Source of the DNA: Sphagnum compactum
Taxonomy: Eukaryota; Bryophyta; Sphagnopsida; Sphagnales
Assembly: GCA_965153455.1 (NCBI GenBank)
Contig: OZ234498.1
Coordinates: 2,914,001-2,978,000, forward strand
DNA length: 64,000 nucleotides
Direction: 5' to 3'
In this document: positions 59,791 to 64,000 of the stretch, in pieces
How the letters are laid out: each line of letters opens with the position of its first letter
Numbering within the stretch: the stretch's first letter is position 1
Translations under genes and position numbers: made by a program
Notes under the pieces: model-generated
Database searches by the model: none
What the model was told of the DNA's origin: nothing
What the model saw: the letters and a program-made list of their open reading frames with translations, nothing else

Positions 59791-60269
59791 TTTTTTTCCC
59801 CTATCTTTAAGATTACTAAACAAAGTTTCAAAATGTTGAGAAAAAAATTTCAACCAATTTTCGAAGTCCCAATTTTTACAAATTTCATACTAATTGATTT
59901 TCAAAGGCAATTCTCATAAACTAATTATCAAAAGTTCAATTATTATTTCCAGCAAAAATATATATTTAAAAAAATTACAAAAACATATATTTAAAAAATT
60001 TTCTTCCAAATATTTATATGCTCACAACACTCATTATATGGACTCCAAGGTGATCTTCAATACTGGTTGGCACAAAGTCAAACTGCTTGTCAAGCTGACA
60101 CTCTTCTTGGCAAGAGACTCCACCAAGGCCTTTTCCAGATCTTTCTTTTCTTTTCTTTTAATTTAACGTCAATACCCGGACCAGAGAGATCCATTTGACG
60201 ACTATTACCTAGTTGATTTGAACAAAACACTCTTGTTGTCTAGGCAAGAAACTAAGTACAAAGCTACTG

Positions 60270-60965
60270 CTTTCTGAATAGCCGAATGTCGCAACCCCAC
60301 TTTGGTCAAGTGTGGGGGTGAAGCCCAACACTTGGAAAAGTTGGAGGTTTGGAGTCCTCCGGGACTCCCGAATGTTCAGAGTGCAACAGCAAGGTCCAAA
60401 ACACCTCGCCTTGAGGTGTTCTTGATGTCATTGAAAAGGTCTTGAAACGTAGATATCGAAAATGGCCTCGCATTTGCCATTCGAACATCTGCAGCCCAAG
60501 TTATGGGCAAAAGAAGAGCCGGGAGTCAAACTGGCAGTTTGACTCCCGACCACTAAAAGTCGGGAATCGACCCTTTCCCGACGTCGCCTTGGGGAATGCG
60601 ACATGGCGTTGAAAAGATCTCGATGAGGGCTACAACTTTGGTTTAGACCTCGTCGCGATCGGACTCTAGAGTTGGGAGTTATGACCGTTCAAAGTTCCAG
60701 GAGTCCCGCCGGGACAATTTCGGGACTCCATTTCGGGAGTCCCAAGAATTTGTGCCATTTGGATGTAGGTTCCGTGGCGAGCTGCAGAGAATACTATAAG
60801 GGGGAAGGTGGTGGCTTCTCCCGAGTCCGGGCCATGGTGAGTCAAGTAGTCCAAAGTGCCCGTGGCTTGTCCCAACACCCAAGGGTGTTTCCGAATGTGA
60901 ACTAACCCATTTGTGGTTGGTTTTGGATGCAGATTCATGTTTGATCTACTAGTCCATCTTCCTAG
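60270..60965 (-). mobile_element. LTR-like repeat, copy C (inverted relative to copy B)
   Basis: Read on the minus strand it follows copy B box for box: GGTGTTGGGACAAGCC, GAAGCCACCACCTTCCCCC, TTATAGTATTC, CATCCAAATGG, GGGACTCCCGAAATGG, GGTCATAACTCCC, GAGGTCTAAACCAAAGTTG, AGTTTGACTCCCGG, CCATAACTTGG, GGGAGTCCCGGAGGACTCC and the end GGGGTTGCGACATT. It is markedly GC-richer than copy B, so B may have lost G/C by deamination or belong to an older sub-family. It abuts the LINE remnant at 61081. No polyprotein is present. Confidence 0.6.
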
Positions 60966-61080
60966 TCTAATCCCGGGGCTTCCAACTCGACCCTCTACCC
61001 CTTTCTAGAGTTGGAAGTCGGGAGCGTGCCCTTCGGTCCCAACTTTCCGCAACTTCACATTGGTGAACCCTCAAGTGGGT

Positions 61081-62756
61081 TCACCCCGGGACCAAGGAGC
61101 GCGTCACCGAATGCATCAATTCAGGCAGTAAGCTGTACGGTGTCAACTGTTTCCCTAGCTGTTGACCAAACTTGCAGCGGATGTCATGGTGAGCTGGGCA
61201 CACTAGCAACAGGTGGTCTTCATCCTCAACAGCTCCTAGGGAACACAGGCGACAAACCCTATCTCTCCTCGGTACATTCTCAGGCTTTACATGCCTGCCA
61301 CACTCTACTTTCAAACGATGGTTTGAACATTTGAACCTTGACAAAGATTGCTTGAGCTGAACTTGTGATCACTTACAAATAACTCTGATGTGCATATGAG
61401 TACCCAGATTCTGTTGTACAGTTCGTGTTCATCAGCTGGTATGTACGTAATCTGCTATTTCTGGCTCTGGCCTGTTCACCATAAGTGGATTCTAGATAAG
61501 AAGCATGTGCACTTGCTATAACACACATGACATTAGTATAGAGAACCCCAACCCCTTGGTCGTGAAGCCACAACTGCACGTTCCGGAGCCAACACTGTTG
61601 GTTATCATTGAGCACACTGAGCATCTGGAGCTGGGTCTGGTAGGCACAGTACAACAGACGATCTGGTGTGGACTCCCGTAGTCTATCATAATACTTGAGA
61701 GTTTGTTGCCACCAGAAATACTCCAATGGATACCTTCCAAACTCCCCCAACACAGCAAAAGTGCTTGTTGTTTTATTGACCCCTAATATTCCTCTCAGGA
61801 ACATTCTATGTACTTGTTCTGCTTGTTGCAACCCTTTCGCCCCTGTACAACCTGTCCACACCTCGCATGCATAGCTCAGTACTGGGCGTACCAGTGAGTC
61901 GAACAACTGACACATTACTTCCGGATCTGTTATGCTCAGATCATTGCATCTGCGACGTAATGCAAACAGTGCCTTCTTCCCAGCAGTAGTCAGTTTGTCT
62001 ATGGCTATTGCCATGCCTCTTGTACTATGTAACTCTAAGCCCAGGTATCTGAATGATTGAACCCGCTCAATGGTTGTCCCTCTATATGTGAACTCTGGCG
62101 CTGCACTGCGACGTTTTTCAAACACCACCACCTTGGTCTTGCTCACATTGATGACCAATGGTCGTTCAACATAGTACTCAGACAGAGCATCTATTTGTTT
62201 CTGCAAACCTTGTGGGGTCTCTGACATCAATGCCAAATCATCTGCATACAGCAGTAATTTGACTACTATGTCTGCTAGTTGTGGCGGGCTATCGCCATCA
62301 AGTGCATTTAGATGCTTCTCAAGTCCATCAAGGTAGAGTCCAAAAAGCAGTGGGCTCGGTGGACAGCCTTGTTTGACCCCAATGCCACATGAGAACCGGG
62401 CTGATAGCCCTTCTGTTGGATCCATAACTTTGACGCTATTCTGGCTATACATGTTCTGTAGACACTGCATGAAGCGACCCACAATTCCCATCTCAGCCAG
62501 CACCTGCCATAGTAGACCACGAGGCACTATATCAAAAGCTTTGCGAAAGTCCACAAAACAACAATACACCTTTTTGCGTTTGTGAGTGCTCTGTTCAATG
62601 AGCGTTCGCAAAATGTACAGGTTATTCGTGGTGCGGAAGTCTTTCCTAAAACTAGCCTGTCCCCTGGCACATAGGCCCCTCTCTTCTGCCCAGCTGCTCA
62701 ACCGTGCCTCTAGAATCATGGCAAAGATCCTCTTCGATTTTTGCCATACTGGATAG
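61081..62756 (-). mobile_element. LINE retrotransposon, 5'-truncated, with reverse transcriptase and zinc-knuckle tail
   Basis: The minus strand carries a nearly complete LINE RT (62719-61373) followed, after a 1-base frame shift near 61370, by a C-terminal zinc-knuckle frame (61344-61081) containing CRLC...EDEDHLLLVC. The reading frame is recognisable upstream to about 62756 (VWQKSKRIFAMILEARLSSW), beyond which similarity stops, so the endonuclease and 5' part are missing. The 3' side runs into a short palindrome (GGTGAACCC/GGGTTCACC, 61062-61085) and LTR-like copy C. No poly-A or microsatellite tail is visible. Confidence 0.85.
61373..62719 (-). CDS. LINE reverse transcriptase ORF fragment, 448 codons
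   Basis: The longest open frame of the window. Motifs in order: GQASFRKDFRTTNNLYILR (motif 1-2), YCCFVDFRKAFDIVPRGLLW (motif A, catalytic Asp), GVKQGCPPSPLLFGLYLDGL (motif B, SPLLF), VKLLLYADDLALMSETPQGL (motif C, intact YADD), VINVSKTKVVVFEKR (motif D) and SFRYLGLELHSTRG (motif E). A thumb region follows with LVRPVLSYACEVWTG and a long helical part. It copies element RNA at the nicked target. The first residue is set by the frame, not a real start; the 5' part is missing, so it is not autonomous. All three catalytic Asp remain, so it is the least decayed mobile-element frame here. Confidence 0.9.
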   Translation of the reverse strand: MILEARLSSWAEERGLCARGQASFRKDFRTTNNLYILRTLIEQSTHKRKKVYCCFVDFRKAFDIVPRGLLWQVLAEMGIVGRFMQCLQNMYSQNSVKVMDPTEGLSARFSCGIGVKQGCPPSPLLFGLYLDGLEKHLNALDGDSPPQLADIVVKLLLYADDLALMSETPQGLQKQIDALSEYYVERPLVINVSKTKVVVFEKRRSAAPEFTYRGTTIERVQSFRYLGLELHSTRGMAIAIDKLTTAGKKALFALRRRCNDLSITDPEVMCQLFDSLVRPVLSYACEVWTGCTGAKGLQQAEQVHRMFLRGILGVNKTTSTFAVLGEFGRYPLEYFWWQQTLKYYDRLRESTPDRLLYCAYQTQLQMLSVLNDNQQCWLRNVQLWLHDQGVGVLYTNVMCVIASAHASYLESTYGEQARARNSRLRTYQLMNTNCTTESGYSYAHQSYL

Positions 62757-62811
62757 GGTAGAACGGGCCATCAGCGAGCACTACCCTATCACCAAACACT
62801 TTGGCGAATCT

Positions 62812-63115
62812 TTTCTCAATTCTTCTCTATTTTGAGTGATTTAAAACGTTATGGGAGCGCTAACTTGAGCTCTTCAATTAGTCTTTGAACAGCAGAGGCA
62901 AAGGAGCAATGAATGATAGAAGAGCAAGAATAGAAATAAGCTTTTCCTAGTGATAAAACCCGTTTTTCTTCTCTTTACCCCTCTTACTTTCAATGCTCAT
63001 AACTTTCTCATTTCTTGTTCAATTTAAGTGATTTAAAGTGAAATAAGAGCGCAACCTTATGATCTACAAATCATCTTTGAACCATAAAGGCAATAGAGCG
63101 ACTTTCAAAGACTTT
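62812..63115. repeat. degenerate direct repeat pair, ~100 bp, offset 192 bp
   Basis: TTTCTCAATTCTTCTC ... GTGATTTAAAACG ... GAGCGC(T)AAC at 62812 parallels TTTCTCATTTCTTGTTC ... GTGATTTAAAGTG ... GAGCGCAACC at 63004. Both continue to TCTTTGAAC(C)A and AAAGG(A)GCAA / AATAGAGCGA. It lies between the LINE remnant and the glycosyltransferase gene. Confidence 0.6.
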
Positions 63116-63599
63116 TTTGGGTGTTCGGTAATAGTCTTCCAGGTATACGCTGACTTTTCGTATCCACCATTTAACCCCCCCTACTTTGGAGGGTCACATC
63201 TGACTCATTTCTTGACCTTTTTCAACGATTCAACTTTCTATGGGTGCGCAAATAGTAGGGCTACAATTCCTCTTTGGGCATGAAATAAAACGAGCACTCT
63301 CCAGAAATTCGCAGACTCTGAGACACTAAGTGTCTGGACACCGGCCTATCTACCCTACACACAAGTGGAGCTAACAAATCCATACCTCGAAATCTCTCCC
63401 CATCTCTCACCAAAACCAGTTAGTTTTAGAGATCTTGGGGAGCTGATGAAGGCGTGCATGCTTGATCTATTTCTTCTACAGTGAAACTATTGTAGGCAGC
63501 TGCAATCTTGAGGATTGGGTTTTGGAGCTGGTTGATCAATCCTGGGGGGAAGTAGGTGGTTGAATCCTTTTTGTTTCTTTTGAGATTGAAGGAAAATAA
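63116..63599 (+). promoter_or_regulatory. upstream region of the glycosyltransferase gene
   Basis: About 480 bp of mixed composition before the start codon. I see no TATA box or other named motif. A ~20-bp inverted pair GACACTAAGTGTC lies at 63322-63334. Confidence 0.3.
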
Positions 63600-64000
63600 A
63601 TGAGAACTCTGAATGGGTCGAGGAGGGAGATGATTGCTGGTTCTCCTCCTCCTCCTCCTCCTCCTCACCTGGTGATGGTGCCTACTCCTGGCTTAGGACA
63701 CGAGAATCCTTTCCTTCAAGCTGCTAGAAGGATAGCAGACGAGGGGATCATTGTGACCTACGTGAGCACCGACAGACACATCTCCCGGGTCTTGAACAGG
63801 CCGGAGTTTGTACATCTGAGAAGCAGCAGCAGCTCCCAGCTTCTGCGGTTCGTGAACTTGCGGGATGGAATGGGTCATTTAGCGGAAAGAGAATTTCACC
63901 TAATCATGCGAACCCAAGAAGTGGTAACGAAGCTAACTCAGCTGTTGGAGGAAGTGGTGATCGACCTTTGTTCACCAGAGACCGAGAAGACGCGGTCTGT
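63600..64000 (+). CDS. family-1 UDP-glycosyltransferase, N-terminal part (runs off the window)
   Basis: The open frame gives at least 133 residues. HLVMVPTPGLGHENPFLQAA followed by RRIADEGIIVTYVSTDRH is the first Rossmann strand, loop and helix of plant GT1 enzymes, which transfer sugar from UDP-sugars to flavonoids, hormones or other small molecules in the cytosol. The His of GLGHENP is the expected catalytic base. It continues LRFVNLRDGMGHLAERE and TQEVVTKLTQLLEEVV, equivalent to the acceptor-binding helices. There are two in-frame ATGs: 63600, directly after an in-frame TAA, and 63630 (MIAGS, then seven Pro from a CCT run). Most family members start close to HVV-x-VP, so 63630 may be the real start; I give the outer one. 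The UDP-binding PSPG box would lie beyond 64000. The frame looks intact. Confidence 0.85.
   Translation, partial: MRTLNGSRREMIAGSPPPPPPPHLVMVPTPGLGHENPFLQAARRIADEGIIVTYVSTDRHISRVLNRPEFVHLRSSSSSQLLRFVNLRDGMGHLAEREFHLIMRTQEVVTKLTQLLEEVVIDLCSPETEKTRS
63645..63665 (+). repeat. CCT microsatellite inside the glycosyltransferase frame
   Basis: Seven CCT codons encode a proline run just before the first Rossmann strand. The length is likely polymorphic, and changes in multiples of three are tolerated. Confidence 0.85.

Noticed and set aside
63693-63878. Minus-strand ORF at the right edge
   Set aside because: It is the antisense shadow of the glycosyltransferase frame.
1-64000. tRNA or rRNA genes
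   Set aside because: I looked for B-box-like GGTTCGAATCC and conserved rRNA blocks and recognised none. A tRNAscan or Infernal run would be decisive.

Overview
This window looks like nuclear DNA of a land plant. The genes have GT-AG introns, the families are plant families (vacuolar-type CLC anion transporter, BLISTER-like coiled-coil protein, secreted class III peroxidase, family-1 UDP-glycosyltransferase), and most of the sequence is very AT-rich intergenic DNA full of decayed transposons. Intact genes are sparse (about one per 20-30 kb) and old mobile elements are common, so I favour a large-genome plant, perhaps a fern, lycophyte or gymnosperm. The exact lineage is a guess.

Layout. 1-1,300: first coding exon of a CLC-type anion transporter on the minus strand (the rest lies left of the window), with an LTR-like fragment and satellite-like repeats in its first intron. 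1,400-2,040: a degenerate minisatellite of about 13 units. 2,050-16,800: AT-rich intergenic DNA with one inverted-repeat element and no convincing gene. 16,800-20,500: a broken BLISTER-like gene on the minus strand and two unassigned plus-strand ORFs. 21,370-22,230: a decayed PIF/Harbinger transposase. 22,400-37,400: intergenic DNA with a 5'-truncated LINE, a 135-bp foldback and several dispersed repeat families.

37,430-40,500: the one complete gene, a three-exon class III peroxidase of 334 residues with all catalytic and disulfide residues, preceded by an 84-bp tandem duplication. 40,500-46,900: repeat-rich intergenic DNA with an LTR-like copy. 46,990-49,900: a badly decayed plant L1-type LINE (minus strand). 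51,420-53,880: plus-strand remnants of an unidentified protein gene. 55,560-56,760: minus-strand remnants that may be an old F-box-type gene. 58,439-58,802: a Tourist-like MITE with clear TIRs and TTA target duplications. 60,270-60,965: a second, inverted LTR-like copy, directly joined to a LINE reverse-transcriptase remnant (61,081-62,756). 63,600-64,000: the start of a UDP-glycosyltransferase gene running off the right edge.

The genes do not form a pathway. I see no operon-like or defence-like system. The main points of interest are the new-looking repeat families and the pairing of a Harbinger transposase relic with a Harbinger-type MITE in one window.
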